A stretch of DNA of 64,000 nt from Negadavirga shengliensis (GCF_042652345.1 NZ_JBHSJJ010000016.1:86755-150754); one strand, 5' to 3'; shown: positions 9,184 to 18,621, counted from the first letter of the stretch. Notes: generated by a model not told the origin, from the letters alone. Made by a program: numbers and translations.

Positions 9184-9516
9184 TTAAGATCCTGGTTCTT
9201 CGTCAGCCCCTTCAACCTCTTTACCGGTGGAATCATATTTTTTGGTTGCTGCATTGCCCTCAGCATCCTTGTCGAATTTCACCTCATAATAAATCTGGTT
9301 GTCCTTCATTACCTGATGGGCTTCGGTAATTTGGGAAGAGCTAACGGCTGCATCATTTTGTATCGCTTCTTTTATGGCGTCTGGCAAGTTTTCCGGATCA
9401 ATTTTTGTTTTTTCCTGGAATATTGTTTCCATTCCGTCTACACTCATTGCTTGAGTTTGTACTGCGGTGAAGGCCACAAAACCGGCCACTACCAAAGCTA
9501 ACATTACCTTTTTCAT
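9184..9516 (-). CDS. Small secreted PepSY-like protein B (tandem paralogue of A)
   Basis: A 110-residue paralogue of the gene at 8408-8737. It has the signal peptide MKKVMLALVVAGFVAF, the shared core ETIFQEKTKIDPENLP, the helix AIKEAIQNDAAVSSSQ, strands DNQIYYEVKF, and the same acidic C-terminus. The most conserved part is the N-terminal half of the mature protein; the tails differ. The arrangement indicates a recent tandem duplication including upstream and downstream sequence. The function is unknown; PepSY-like domains often bind or inhibit other exported proteins, which is only an analogy here. Confidence 0.7.
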   Translation of the reverse strand: MKKVMLALVVAGFVAFTAVQTQAMSVDGMETIFQEKTKIDPENLPDAIKEAIQNDAAVSSSQITEAHQVMKDNQIYYEVKFDKDAEGNAATKKYDSTGKEVEGADEEPGS

Positions 9517-9856
9517 GATTACTTTAAATTTATGGTTGTTATTAAAATTTAATCAAACTCAACACGTTTGTCGTTGAATTCTTATTAACTAACTCCAATT
9601 GGAATGCCAAATAATTTTTAAGCCGTTTAAACCAAAAAAATAACCTTTAAAACATTTCTTATCGGTTCATTTTCAATATAATTGGATGTTTTATTGATTT
9701 TTATTAAAGAAAATAATCCTATAATAAAAATATTAAAAAATGTAGAAATAATACCACAACATGGTGAAATCTGCGAGCATATACCCGCTTTTATATCTAT
9801 AGGTAAGATTTGTCCAGATCCTGTTGAGATTCGGCTCCGGTTATGAATTTTACTTT
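9517..9856 (-). other. Long AT-rich leader of PepSY-like gene B; GH31 3' flank
   Basis: There is no gene in these 340 bp. The part around 9590-9620 and the part around 9735-9775 (ending in the word AATAATACCACAA) recur upstream of gene A, which suggests a conserved leader or distal regulatory element. I see no clear terminator for the GH31 gene. Confidence 0.5.
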
Positions 9857-11620
9857 TTAGCCGTAAATATGGTAACTCCCCACTTTGCCTTCAGGCGCCC
9901 TTATGATCAATTGCTTTTTTGATGCTTCATACACGTAGTCCATCTCCGGCGACAGCACCGTATTGTCAAAAGAAACCTTTACAGGGGCTTTATCCATTTT
10001 AACCCTTAACAGGAAAGGAACTGCTTTGCCTTTAATGGCAATCAGAAGTTTTCCGTCTCCCCCCCTTTCCAGATGTATTTGGGTGCTTTCTTCTTTTTCC
10101 CTGAATACTGTGAATGCCGCCGGATCCGGTCCGGGATAGCATAAAAAAGTCAGAAATCCCGCATCATCCGCTTCACCAAATCCTGTATAATTCCTCTCAA
10201 TATTCATGGGAATAATGGCACCTTCTTTCACAAATACCGGATATTCTTCCAACGGGAATTCCTTGGTAATCACCCGGGGACCAACCACAACCTCACTGTC
10301 ATCAAACCAATAATGCCACCTGCCCTCGGGCAGATGAACTGTTCTTAAAAAAGTATCTTCATAGATCGGCGCAACCAATAAGTTTTCCCCGAAATAATAA
10401 TGGTAATCTCCTTTGGCGGACTTTTGCAACCTCCGTCCTCCTTGATGTGCCGTCACCACATAATGATACATATATGGAAGCAACTCGGTATGGAGCCAGG
10501 AAAACTTCCTAATGATTTCCAATTCTTCATCCGATCTTTTCCAAAGAGCCCTTTCACCGTGGCCCCCGTTCATAAATAGTCCGCAAAACGCAGAAAACTG
10601 GGCCCACCTTATATACAACCTTGGAGGAATCTGGCTTCCTGAAAACCCAGCTATATCACTACCGATAATATTATATCCCAGATCGGCACTTTTCAATATG
10701 CTCTTGATCGCGGACTCAAACCCTTCTATTCCTTTCAGAGCGATATCTGCCTCCGGGTCTTGGGATTCCAGCATTTCACTGGTCTTCCAACTGTGCTCCT
10801 GATCACCCACCCAATTGACCGGTGAGGCATCCATGGGCGAAAATCCCTCCGGATGATACCATCGGTCAATGGCCCTTGATAAAGTAATAAATTCCGGGTT
10901 CTTGCTCAATCCGTGCAGGTATTCATCTCTATAGTAATGATCCATGTATTTCCGTGTACTCATCCATCCTGTGGATGTCTTTTTATAGAATACAGGAACG
11001 CCATACCAATCTGTTCCGAACAGGGTAGCCGCACCATCCAGTTTCCATCCGTCTATACCTAAATCAAATACCCGCTGCTGCATCCCCTTCCACCAGGCAA
11101 CAGCGTCTGGATGGGTATAGTCGATAAAACTCCCTGTTCCTTTCCACCAGCTATTCTGTTTGCCCTGAACCAAATAGCCCTTTTGTTTTATTTGCCGATG
11201 CCATTCTTTGGAATCCTTCCATCGGAGATCTTTATTGTAGCTATTGACCAGGGGAGTCATCCATAATACCACCCTGTATCCCTGTTGCTTCAATTTCGAA
11301 AACATTAGCTCCGGTTCGGGGTATAAGACCGTATCCACTTCAAAATCATTGTACCGAAAACTCCATGGGCTATCAATGATGACGGTTCTGACCGGCACAT
11401 CGTATTTTCGGTAGCCTTCCAAAAGTTCCTCCAGATACTCCCGGGTATTGTGATCATCTTCCCAGAGCCAGCATTCCAGCGCCCAGGCCGGCGTCAAGGG
11501 AGGATTGCCATGTCTTTGGCTATTAAAGGGAATTCCCCAAAATGGATACAAAAAACCAAAATACAGAAGGAAAGTCACTAAAAACAACATCAACGCAGCG
11601 CCCCATACTGATTTTCTCAT
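9857..11620 (-). CDS. Glycoside hydrolase family 31 (alpha-glucosidase/alpha-xylosidase-like)
   Basis: A 587-residue protein with one N-terminal hydrophobic segment (LMLFLVTFLLYFGFLYPFW), so exported or membrane anchored. The TIM-barrel shows WALECWLWEDDHNT, RTVIIDSPW, VVLWMTPLVNS and DGWKLDGAA, where the aspartate of KLD fits the GH31 nucleophile. The later NIIGSDIAGF and RWAQFSAFCGLFMNGGHGE are typical of the family. A beta-sandwich follows from about residue 450. GH31 enzymes release alpha-linked glucose, xylose or galactose from the ends of oligosaccharides; the specificity is not evident. The gene is monocistronic and divergent from argS. Confidence 0.85.
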   Translation of the reverse strand: MRKSVWGAALMLFLVTFLLYFGFLYPFWGIPFNSQRHGNPPLTPAWALECWLWEDDHNTREYLEELLEGYRKYDVPVRTVIIDSPWSFRYNDFEVDTVLYPEPELMFSKLKQQGYRVVLWMTPLVNSYNKDLRWKDSKEWHRQIKQKGYLVQGKQNSWWKGTGSFIDYTHPDAVAWWKGMQQRVFDLGIDGWKLDGAATLFGTDWYGVPVFYKKTSTGWMSTRKYMDHYYRDEYLHGLSKNPEFITLSRAIDRWYHPEGFSPMDASPVNWVGDQEHSWKTSEMLESQDPEADIALKGIEGFESAIKSILKSADLGYNIIGSDIAGFSGSQIPPRLYIRWAQFSAFCGLFMNGGHGERALWKRSDEELEIIRKFSWLHTELLPYMYHYVVTAHQGGRRLQKSAKGDYHYYFGENLLVAPIYEDTFLRTVHLPEGRWHYWFDDSEVVVGPRVITKEFPLEEYPVFVKEGAIIPMNIERNYTGFGEADDAGFLTFLCYPGPDPAAFTVFREKEESTQIHLERGGDGKLLIAIKGKAVPFLLRVKMDKAPVKVSFDNTVLSPEMDYVYEASKKQLIIRAPEGKVGSYHIYG

Positions 11621-11740
11621 AAGCCAGTCGCCATTAATTAAAAATTAAATGCCTTTATATATTACAAAGATGGGATGGATAAAGGCCATTCCAAAAGGAT
11701 TTAACCCTCTTATAAAAGGGTGCATTAAGGGAGAATGATA

Positions 11741-11748
11741 TATATTTG
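11741..11748 (+). promoter_or_regulatory. Candidate -7 box of the argS promoter
   Basis: TATATTTG matches the Bacteroidota -7 consensus TAnnTTTG and lies 41 bp before the ATG at 11789. No good -33 TTTG is seen at the ideal spacing. The box lies inside the longer open frame that begins at 11735, which supports the later start. Confidence 0.4.
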
Positions 11749-11788
11749 CGGACCCGATACCTTTAGAGAGAAAAACGCAAAAAGACAC

Positions 11789-13579
11789 ATGGATATCCAA
11801 GAAGAAATTTTGAAGCATATTGCCGGAGCCTTCGAAACTTTATACCAACACAAGGTCGAACCGGATAAGCTTTCATTACAACCAACCCGGAAGGAATTTG
11901 AAGGCACCTATACCTTCGTCCTGTTTCCTTTCTTAAAAGTGACCCGCTCCTCCCCTGAGGAAGCCGGGAAAAACATAGGTGGATACCTGCAAAAGAACCT
12001 ACCCATCATTTCCGGGTACAACATCATAAAAGGCTTTTTGAATCTGTCTTTGAATCAAAACTATTGGTTGGACATTTATAAATCCATCGCCACAGAAGAA
12101 AATCCGGGAAGGTTTCCGTCTAATGGTCAAAAAGTAATGGTGGAATATAGCTCTCCCAATACCAACAAGCCGCTCCATCTTGGCCACTTGCGAAATAATT
12201 TTTTGGGATATGCTGTTTCTGAAATCCTCAAGGCCAACGGTTTTGAAGTCATTAAGGCCAACCTCGTCAATGACCGCGGTATACATATTTGTAAATCCAT
12301 GGTAGCCTACGGGCATTTCGGAAATAACGAAACTCCTGAAACTTCGGGGATCAAGGGAGATCATCTCGTGGGGAAATATTATGTGGTTTTTGATCAGGAA
12401 TACAAAAAACAGGTAAAGGAACTTGTAGAGCAAGGCCATACCGAAGAGGAGGCGAAGAAAAATGCCCCATTGATGTTGGCCGCCCAGGAAATGTTGATCC
12501 AGTGGGAGTCTGGTAATGAAGATGTAGTAAGCCTTTGGAAAACAATGAACGGCTGGGTTTATAAAGGTTTTGAAGAAACCTATCATAAAATGGGAGTCGA
12601 TTTTGACCAATATTATTATGAATCCGACACCTATCTCCTTGGAAAGGACATAGTGGAAGAAGGTTTGAAAAAGGGAGTATTTTTTAAAAAGGATAATGGC
12701 TCGGTATGGGCGGATTTAAGCGATGAAGGGCTCGACGAAAAACTTGTGTTGAGAGCTGATGGCACTTCAGTGTACATCACCCAGGATATGGGGACCGCGG
12801 ATCTGAAATACAGGGATTTTGGTATTGATAAGTCCGTTTACGTGGTGGGCAACGAGCAAGACTACCATTTTGATGTGCTGTTCAAAATCATGAAAAAACT
12901 GGATAGACCCTACGGCGACGGACTGTACCACCTTTCTTACGGTATGGTAGATCTGCCTTCCGGAAAAATGAAATCCCGGGAAGGAACAGTAGTGGATGCC
13001 GATGACCTGATGCAGGAAATGATAGATACGGCCAGAGTCCATACGCAGGAACTTGGAAAAATCGAAGGTTTCAGCCAGGAAGAGGCTGAGGCTTTATACG
13101 AAACTTTGGGGATGGGGGCGCTGAAATACTTTTTATTGAAGGTAGATCCCAAAAAGCGGATGCTTTTCAATCCCCAGGAATCCATCGAGTTCCAGGGCAA
13201 TACAGGTCCTTTTATACAGTATACCCATGCCAGGATTTCTGCGATTATAAGAAAAGCAAAGCAGATTGAGTTGGACTTCTCTCCTTCCGCCTTCACCCAT
13301 CTGGATGGCTTACAGGAGATAGAACAAAGCTTGGTGTTTTTACTTTCTGCCTTTCCAAAAAAAGTAAGGTTGGCGGGGGAAGAATTTTCACCTTCTGTCA
13401 TTGCCCAATATTTATTTGATTTGGCCAAAGAATACAACCGTTTTTATGCAGAACTTCCTATATTTAGTGAAGCAAAAAATGAAGTTCAGGCATTTAGGGT
13501 TTCCCTATCCTATCAAGTGGCTAAAACAATAAAAAGCGGAATGAAGTTATTAGGAATAAACGTACCGGAAAAAATGTAA
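11789..13579 (+). CDS. argS: Arginine--tRNA ligase
   Basis: A 596-residue class I aminoacyl-tRNA synthetase. The N-terminal additional domain (MDIQEEILKHIAGAFETLY) is followed by SSPNTNKPLHLGHLRNN, containing the HIGH-type motif HLGH near residue 130. ITQDMGTADLK and the KMSKS-equivalent GKMKSREG follow. The C-terminal DALR anticodon-binding domain begins around residue 470 (GPFIQYTHARI). It charges tRNA-Arg. The frame is open to 11735, but family N-termini and the promoter-like box at 11741 favour 11789. Confidence 0.95.
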   Translation: MDIQEEILKHIAGAFETLYQHKVEPDKLSLQPTRKEFEGTYTFVLFPFLKVTRSSPEEAGKNIGGYLQKNLPIISGYNIIKGFLNLSLNQNYWLDIYKSIATEENPGRFPSNGQKVMVEYSSPNTNKPLHLGHLRNNFLGYAVSEILKANGFEVIKANLVNDRGIHICKSMVAYGHFGNNETPETSGIKGDHLVGKYYVVFDQEYKKQVKELVEQGHTEEEAKKNAPLMLAAQEMLIQWESGNEDVVSLWKTMNGWVYKGFEETYHKMGVDFDQYYYESDTYLLGKDIVEEGLKKGVFFKKDNGSVWADLSDEGLDEKLVLRADGTSVYITQDMGTADLKYRDFGIDKSVYVVGNEQDYHFDVLFKIMKKLDRPYGDGLYHLSYGMVDLPSGKMKSREGTVVDADDLMQEMIDTARVHTQELGKIEGFSQEEAEALYETLGMGALKYFLLKVDPKKRMLFNPQESIEFQGNTGPFIQYTHARISAIIRKAKQIELDFSPSAFTHLDGLQEIEQSLVFLLSAFPKKVRLAGEEFSPSVIAQYLFDLAKEYNRFYAELPIFSEAKNEVQAFRVSLSYQVAKTIKSGMKLLGINVPEKM

Positions 13580-13683
13580 TGATGAAACCGAGCATGACGG
13601 GAACGACACAAGTGGGATGATTATAACAGGCTTGGTTCTCCCCAATCAAGTTCGGGAGCCATTGAAAAACAAACTATAAACAA

Positions 13684-14286
13684 ATGAAAAAAATTGTATA
13701 CTTAGCAGTTTTTGCTTTACTGGCATGCCAGTCAGGCAATCAGACCTCCCAAAATGACAATCAACAACAGGCAGGTATGAAGTTAATTACTTTGGATGAT
13801 GACGCTATGATCGATTCTTTCTACGACTTTAAAATGAAAGACATAGAAGGCAATGAAGTGGATTTCACGCAGTTTAAAGGCCAGAAAGTGCTGATTGTCA
13901 ATGTGGCTTCCAAATGTGGATACACGCCACAGTATGAAGATCTGCAGAAACTCAATGAAAAACATGGTGATAAGGTCACCATATTGGGCTTTCCGGCAAA
14001 CAATTTTGGGGGTCAGGAACCCGGAAGCAATGAGGATATCAAGCGGTTCTGTTCCGAAAATTACGGCGTGACGTTTCCCATGTTTGAAAAAATATCGGTT
14101 AAAGGGGTAGATAAACATCCATTGTACCGGTGGTTATCTGATAAAAACTTAAACGGATGGAATAACACTGAACCCTCTTGGAATTTCTGCAAATACCTTG
14201 TTGATGAAGAAGGGAACTTGGTCAAATTCTTTCCATCCTCTGTCAATCCGATGGATGAGGAAATCCTCTCACTTATCGGGGCGTAA
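13684..14286 (+). CDS. Glutathione peroxidase family protein, predicted lipoprotein
   Basis: A 200-residue GPx-family protein. A lipobox ending in Cys15 (AVFALLAC) suggests a lipid-anchored envelope protein. The catalytic tetrad is visible: Cys78 in NVASKCGYTP, the glutamine in PANNFGGQEPG, and the Trp and Asn in PSWNFCKYLV. The active residue is Cys, not selenocysteine. Most bacterial homologues use thioredoxin rather than glutathione to reduce peroxides. The lipoprotein form would protect the periplasmic side. The gene stands 104 bp after argS without a clear shared regulatory signal. Confidence 0.9.
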   Translation: MKKIVYLAVFALLACQSGNQTSQNDNQQQAGMKLITLDDDAMIDSFYDFKMKDIEGNEVDFTQFKGQKVLIVNVASKCGYTPQYEDLQKLNEKHGDKVTILGFPANNFGGQEPGSNEDIKRFCSENYGVTFPMFEKISVKGVDKHPLYRWLSDKNLNGWNNTEPSWNFCKYLVDEEGNLVKFFPSSVNPMDEEILSLIGA

Positions 14287-14406
14287 TCTGGGGTTAATCC
14301 GGATTCGCTGAAAGTACAAACCCACGGCAAGGTAGCCTTACCATTTTCGTCTGGAACATGGGACTGCCCTGCTTGCAAGTCAAACTCATATTCAATACAT
14401 TTTAAT

Positions 14407-15318
14407 TTGGATTTTCCGATCAATAACAAATACCAGGCCTGGATACATGCTCTCCGCCTCAGAACCCTCCCGTTAGCCCTTTCCAGTATTTTAATGGGAA
14501 GTTTTATTGCCGTTAAACATGGCGCATTCAGACCGGAAGTTTTTCTATTGGCTGCTTTAACCACCATTCTGCTTCAAATCCTATCCAATCTTGCCAATGA
14601 TTATGGAGACACTGCCCATGGTGCTGACCACGAAGGGAGAAAGGGACCAGTCAGATCGGTCCAATCTGGCTGGATCTCGAAAAAAGAGATGAAAACGGCA
14701 ATCATTGTCTTTAGCATCCTGTCATTTATCAGTGGTATATTGCTGCTCTATCTGGCCTTACAGGGTCTCATGGTTTTTTTGCTGTTTCTTTTGCTGGGAA
14801 TATTGGCCATCATCGCTGCCATCACGTACACATCAGGCTCCCGGCCTTATGGATATGTAGGCCTGGGGGACTTTTCCGTATTTCTGTTTTTTGGAATCAT
14901 AGGCGTATCCGGCACCTATTTCCTGCACACACTTGCCTTCTCCCCCTCTACCCTATTGCCGGCGATATCGGTTGGTTGTTTCAGCACAGCCGTATTGAAT
15001 ATCAACAACATAAGGGATATTGAATCTGATCAATTGGCTGGTAAAAAATCCATACCGGTGAGAATAGGTAGAAAAAAGGCGATCACATACAATTGGATCC
15101 TTATCGTCACGGGAAACGTATGCATTCTTTTGTTTATTCTATTTGAAAAAGCCGTTGGGGGACTATTCATGTTAATGGTATTGCCTTTGATGATAAAAGT
15201 GGGGCAAGGAGTTGATTCATCTGCAGATCCGGTAGCATTAGATCCCTATTTAAAAAAAATGGCGATATCTACCCTTTTATGGGTTCTGACCTTTGGATTG
15301 GGGTGGATTCTGGTATAA
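14407..15318 (+). CDS. menA: 1,4-dihydroxy-2-naphthoate polyprenyltransferase
   Basis: A 303-residue integral membrane UbiA-superfamily prenyltransferase with about eight or nine hydrophobic helices. The first Asp-rich motif is NLANDYGDTAHGAD; the second is NINNIRDIESD. The N-terminal AWIHALRLRTLPLALSS is typical of MenA. It transfers a polyprenyl chain to 1,4-dihydroxy-2-naphthoate in menaquinone synthesis. There is no ATG at the expected position: a TTG at 14407 is the only reasonable start, since the first in-frame ATG falls about 29 codons later inside helix 1. No other men genes are in the window. Confidence 0.92.
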   Translation: MDFPINNKYQAWIHALRLRTLPLALSSILMGSFIAVKHGAFRPEVFLLAALTTILLQILSNLANDYGDTAHGADHEGRKGPVRSVQSGWISKKEMKTAIIVFSILSFISGILLLYLALQGLMVFLLFLLLGILAIIAAITYTSGSRPYGYVGLGDFSVFLFFGIIGVSGTYFLHTLAFSPSTLLPAISVGCFSTAVLNINNIRDIESDQLAGKKSIPVRIGRKKAITYNWILIVTGNVCILLFILFEKAVGGLFMLMVLPLMIKVGQGVDSSADPVALDPYLKKMAISTLLWVLTFGLGWILV

Positions 15319-15398
15319 CATTTGCCCCATCCATTCCAATTTTGAACGGATTTTTGTAGCTTAACAGCCCAAAGCTTTAACAACTTTATTCTACAAAC

Positions 15399-16253
15399 AT
15401 GAAAAGCATCCTAGTACCTTATGATTTTTCAGAAGAAGCGGAAAACGCTTTCAAATTTGCCCAGGAACTCGCCACAAAAGCAGGTTGCAAGCTTAAGCTG
15501 GTACATATTATTGAAATACCTGCCACGCAGCATTTTAATACGATGGGAGAGGTAAATCTGGAAGAAGATTATATAGACAAAATCTATATGGTGGAACTGA
15601 TCAACAAAAGAAAAGCGCAGGTGAAAAAGCTGGAGGCAAATCACCAGAATAAACCTTACCAGTTCAGCACAAGGCTTGCTTTTGGCAATCCTTACGCGGG
15701 AATCTCCAAAGAAATCTCCGAAATAAAGGCTGACGTGGTAATTATGGGCTCCAAAGGTTCAAGCGGATTGGAAGAATTGCTGATCGGATCAAACACCGAA
15801 AAAGTAGTCCGCCACACCAAATGTCCGGTGATTACCGTGAAACAACAGGTTAAAGTGGAAGATATCAAAACGATAGTATTTGCCAGTGATTTCAGTGAGG
15901 ACAGCAAAAGGGTGATAAAACATCTTAAAGACCTGCAAAATCTATTGGGTGCAGAACTTCGCCTGGTAAAGATCAATACACCCAACTCTTTTGAAAACAC
16001 CAAGACTTCGAATAAGAGAATACGGGAATTCATAAAATCCAACAATATAGAAAACGTGCGGATAGATATCTACAACAGCAGTTCAGAGGAAGAGGGAATC
16101 ATTGAGTTTGCAGATGATTGTGATGCGGATATGATCGCGATGGCTACCCATGGCAGAACCGGGTTTATGCATTTGCTGAGTGGAAGTATCGCTGAAGACG
16201 TGGTCAATAGTGCCAAAAGACCCGTCTGGACGATGCGGTTTAAGGAAGAGTAA
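15399..16253 (+). CDS. Tandem-domain universal stress protein
   Basis: A 284-residue protein made of two UspA domains. Domain 1 (about 1-148) starts MKSILVPYDFSEEAENA and ends with the ATP-binding GSKGSSGLEELLIGSNTE. Domain 2 (about 155-284) starts TIVFASDFSEDS and ends with ATHGRTGFMHLLSGSIAE. Both carry the G-2x-G-9x-G(S/T) nucleotide loop, so both may bind ATP. Such proteins respond to starvation, oxidative or redox stress; the precise role is unknown. The SUI1-like gene begins one base after the stop codon, so they are very likely cotranscribed. Confidence 0.92.
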   Translation: MKSILVPYDFSEEAENAFKFAQELATKAGCKLKLVHIIEIPATQHFNTMGEVNLEEDYIDKIYMVELINKRKAQVKKLEANHQNKPYQFSTRLAFGNPYAGISKEISEIKADVVIMGSKGSSGLEELLIGSNTEKVVRHTKCPVITVKQQVKVEDIKTIVFASDFSEDSKRVIKHLKDLQNLLGAELRLVKINTPNSFENTKTSNKRIREFIKSNNIENVRIDIYNSSSEEEGIIEFADDCDADMIAMATHGRTGFMHLLSGSIAEDVVNSAKRPVWTMRFKEE

Positions 16254-16254
16254 T

Positions 16255-16611
16255 ATGGGAAGAAAAAAAGACAACAGCTGGAAAAACAGAAAAGGAGTGG
16301 TCTATTCCACCTCAGATGATTATAATTATTCCGGTCATACGGATGAGGAACCGTCGACCTTGCCTCCGTCGCAACAAAACCTCAAAGTGTTTTTAGATAA
16401 AAAATCCCGGGGAGGAAAACAGGTTACTTTGATCAACGGTTTTGTGGGCAGCTCAGATGATCTCAAAGCTTTGGGAAAAATTTTGAAAACCAAATGCGGA
16501 GTAGGAGGAAATGTAAAGGACGGGGAAATCCTCATACAGGGAGACCATCGGGACAAGATCCTGGAATTTCTGGTAAATTCAGGTTATAAAACTAGAAAAT
16601 CAGGTGGTTGA
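16255..16611 (+). CDS. SUI1/eIF1-like translation factor (YciH family)
   Basis: A 118-residue protein. The first about 45 residues are basic and polar; the rest is a SUI1 domain: KKSRGGKQVTLINGF, LGKILKTKCGVGGNVKDGEI, LIQGDHRDKILEFL. E. coli YciH and eukaryotic eIF1 share this fold and affect start-codon fidelity on the 30S subunit. The frame is open upstream to 16180, but the ATG at 16255, one base after the usp stop, fits the family length. Confidence 0.9.
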   Translation: MGRKKDNSWKNRKGVVYSTSDDYNYSGHTDEEPSTLPPSQQNLKVFLDKKSRGGKQVTLINGFVGSSDDLKALGKILKTKCGVGGNVKDGEILIQGDHRDKILEFLVNSGYKTRKSGG

Positions 16612-17111
16612 TTTTTTAGCTTTATATTTCCCGTTTTCGCCGGAATCTTTTTCTTTGGATATTGCAATTTTCATTTGGACTGTTCAATGGTCTTATTCGC
16701 CTTCGTTTTTATCCGGTTTACCGAAAAAATCATAATCCAACTTTCAAATAGTCTATCTTTAATTGATAAATAAATGAAAAAAATTAAGGTTTATTATTTT
16801 TTTTGGTTTTTTTAATCAATGATCTCCTGGTGGGAACCGGGATTTTTCCGGGATTCAAGAGACGGGAAAGAAGGGATTAAAAAGGCGGCCCTAACGGGCC
16901 GCCATTAAACCTCAAAAAATTGAACCACAAACTAAACCAAAACCTAATACATTCTCCAATTCAATTTTTAAGGTTTCTGTTTATATATATATACGATAAA
17001 CTGGAAATCATGGATTAATTAAAATTTCCAATCGCCCGGATCCTGTATCAGATTGTAAACCCAGGAGATAAAACATAACGAAAACCAATAGGACACTAAA
17101 GGAATAAGGAT
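16612..17111. other. 500-bp intergenic region, AT-rich
   Basis: It contains a strong hairpin at 16884-16903 and otherwise low-complexity AT-rich sequence, including a T-rich tract near 16795-16815 and a TA repeat at 16984-16993. A possible 25-codon minus-strand frame with a GTG start (17019-17096) is discussed in the findings. No certain gene was seen. Confidence 0.5.
16884..16903 (-). terminator. Strong hairpin, terminator-like on the minus strand
   Basis: A perfect 8-bp GC stem (GGCGGCCC / GGGCCGCC) has a 4-nt loop. On the minus strand it is followed by five T. There is no such run on the plus side. It implies a short leftward transcript from 16904-17110 or a structured element. Confidence 0.55.
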
Positions 17112-18356
17112 ATGCTAATGTTCAGATTGTTGAGCTTTTCAAATAAAACCGCTAATTTTAATGAGAACGGTTTTTTTATGACTGACGAAGAAGCAAGGAT
17201 TTTTCTAAGTTTTTTGAAGAAAACAGGGGAAATAGCTGAAGCCTTGGTCCTTTCCGTACCGGAACAAACGGCGATCCTGTATCTTGCGGATGAGGACAAA
17301 ACCCAAATGATTTTTTCCGTGCTGAAAAATTCAAAAGAAGAACTTGTATGGCCAGAGCCAGGTTTTTTTCAGCATGAGCTTGATGAGGAAAAAGCCATTG
17401 TACAGATTACGGAACTCTGCTTCGGATTGAATTCTCTACTGTACGGCTCTGTGCAGCTGTTTCAACAATTCAAAAAAGCTTACCATTTGTCATGCAGAGA
17501 GAAGATGGCGGGAGAATTTTTATACCGTTTCATGCAGATTCTGATGGAAACCGAGAAACAGATACAAAACAATACCAATTATAGAAAAAGTACAATATCA
17601 GTGTCCTATACCGTAGTAGACATGATCATGGAACTGGTAAAAAAAATCAACTTACCGAAAATAGCTCTGGTCGGCGATGGCCCCATGTGCAGAAGGCTGG
17701 TTACAAGTTTGAAGGAAAAGGGCTATTCGGACATTACGATAGTTGAAGCCTCCCATCTTCCCGCATCAAACGACGAGGAGAAAGATCAGCCCGGCTATAC
17801 GAAAGTTCCCCTGTCTGAGATGGACAACATTGTGAACTTAAATGATATTGTCGTTATTACTACTGAAATTTCGGAAGATCTGATAAAACCGGATTATTTT
17901 TCCCCATCCATTTCCTCTCTTAAGATACTGATAGATCTTTCTGTTAAAGGTAATGTGAGTCAGGAAGTGGATGACCTGCTTTATGTAATCAGGTTTGATA
18001 TGAATGACATACATCAGATCATAGAAGACAAAATCGAAATCAATAAAAAATGTCTTCGTGATGTAAAATCCATCATCCGGAATCACCTGGATAGCTATTT
18101 CATTTGGATGGGGGAAAAAAGGAAGAAGAATCCCTTGAGGGATCTGATGAAAATTTTTAGCTCAAATAAAATCGCACGCGAAGCCATAAACGACGATATA
18201 TTGCAGGAAAACACGATTTTTCAATGCGGTGCCCTGTGTTCGGATAAAATCCAACAGCTTCTAAGAAAATCGATTAGAAAAATCCAATTGACGACTGAAA
18301 ACAAAGAAAATTTAACTTATAAAAACGCTGTAAACAGGCTCTTTTATCACAACTGA
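17112..18356 (+). CDS. Glutamyl-tRNA reductase-like protein lacking the catalytic cysteine
   Basis: A 414-residue protein with the domain order of glutamyl-tRNA reductase (HemA). The N-terminal domain has LLSFSNKTA where HemA has GISHKTA. A Rossmann segment follows (KIALVGDGPMCRRLVTSLKEKGY, around residues 184-206) and then a C-terminal helical dimerisation spine (VIRFDMNDIHQIIEDKIEINKK, then RNHLDSYFIWM). GLNSLLYGSVQLFQQFK aligns with the GLDSxxxGExQIxGQVK block, and YRKSTISVSYTVVDM with the GxxxxSVSYAAVE block. The S-T-C-N-R catalytic motif is replaced by SVPEQ, so the thioester cysteine is missing. It probably does not make glutamate-1-semialdehyde and may be regulatory or a relic kept for another role. 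M3 (17118) is an alternative start. Confidence 0.7.
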   Translation: MLMFRLLSFSNKTANFNENGFFMTDEEARIFLSFLKKTGEIAEALVLSVPEQTAILYLADEDKTQMIFSVLKNSKEELVWPEPGFFQHELDEEKAIVQITELCFGLNSLLYGSVQLFQQFKKAYHLSCREKMAGEFLYRFMQILMETEKQIQNNTNYRKSTISVSYTVVDMIMELVKKINLPKIALVGDGPMCRRLVTSLKEKGYSDITIVEASHLPASNDEEKDQPGYTKVPLSEMDNIVNLNDIVVITTEISEDLIKPDYFSPSISSLKILIDLSVKGNVSQEVDDLLYVIRFDMNDIHQIIEDKIEINKKCLRDVKSIIRNHLDSYFIWMGEKRKKNPLRDLMKIFSSNKIAREAINDDILQENTIFQCGALCSDKIQQLLRKSIRKIQLTTENKENLTYKNAVNRLFYHN

Positions 18357-18621
18357 TTTTTATTGCTTTCCTAAGCAATTAAAAAGGCCCATTTTTTTGC
18401 ATGTCAAGAATACCTCGTTAAATTTGCAACAAGGTTATGAAATTTATTGACTTAGATATTGATCCTTTCAATTTTTTCCTTTCAGTGTATGCCACTGAGC
18501 AACGCTATTTCCATCATTCCTCTTAAGAGGAGCAATATTTACATACCACCCCGAAAAAGACGGAATTTCATCCGTATTTTAGCCAAACCAAGTTTAAAAC
18601 CATATTTATCAGATATATTTC

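Noticed and set aside
11735..11788. Longer argS start
   Set aside because: The extra 18 residues include a promoter-like box and do not match the ArgS N-terminal domain.
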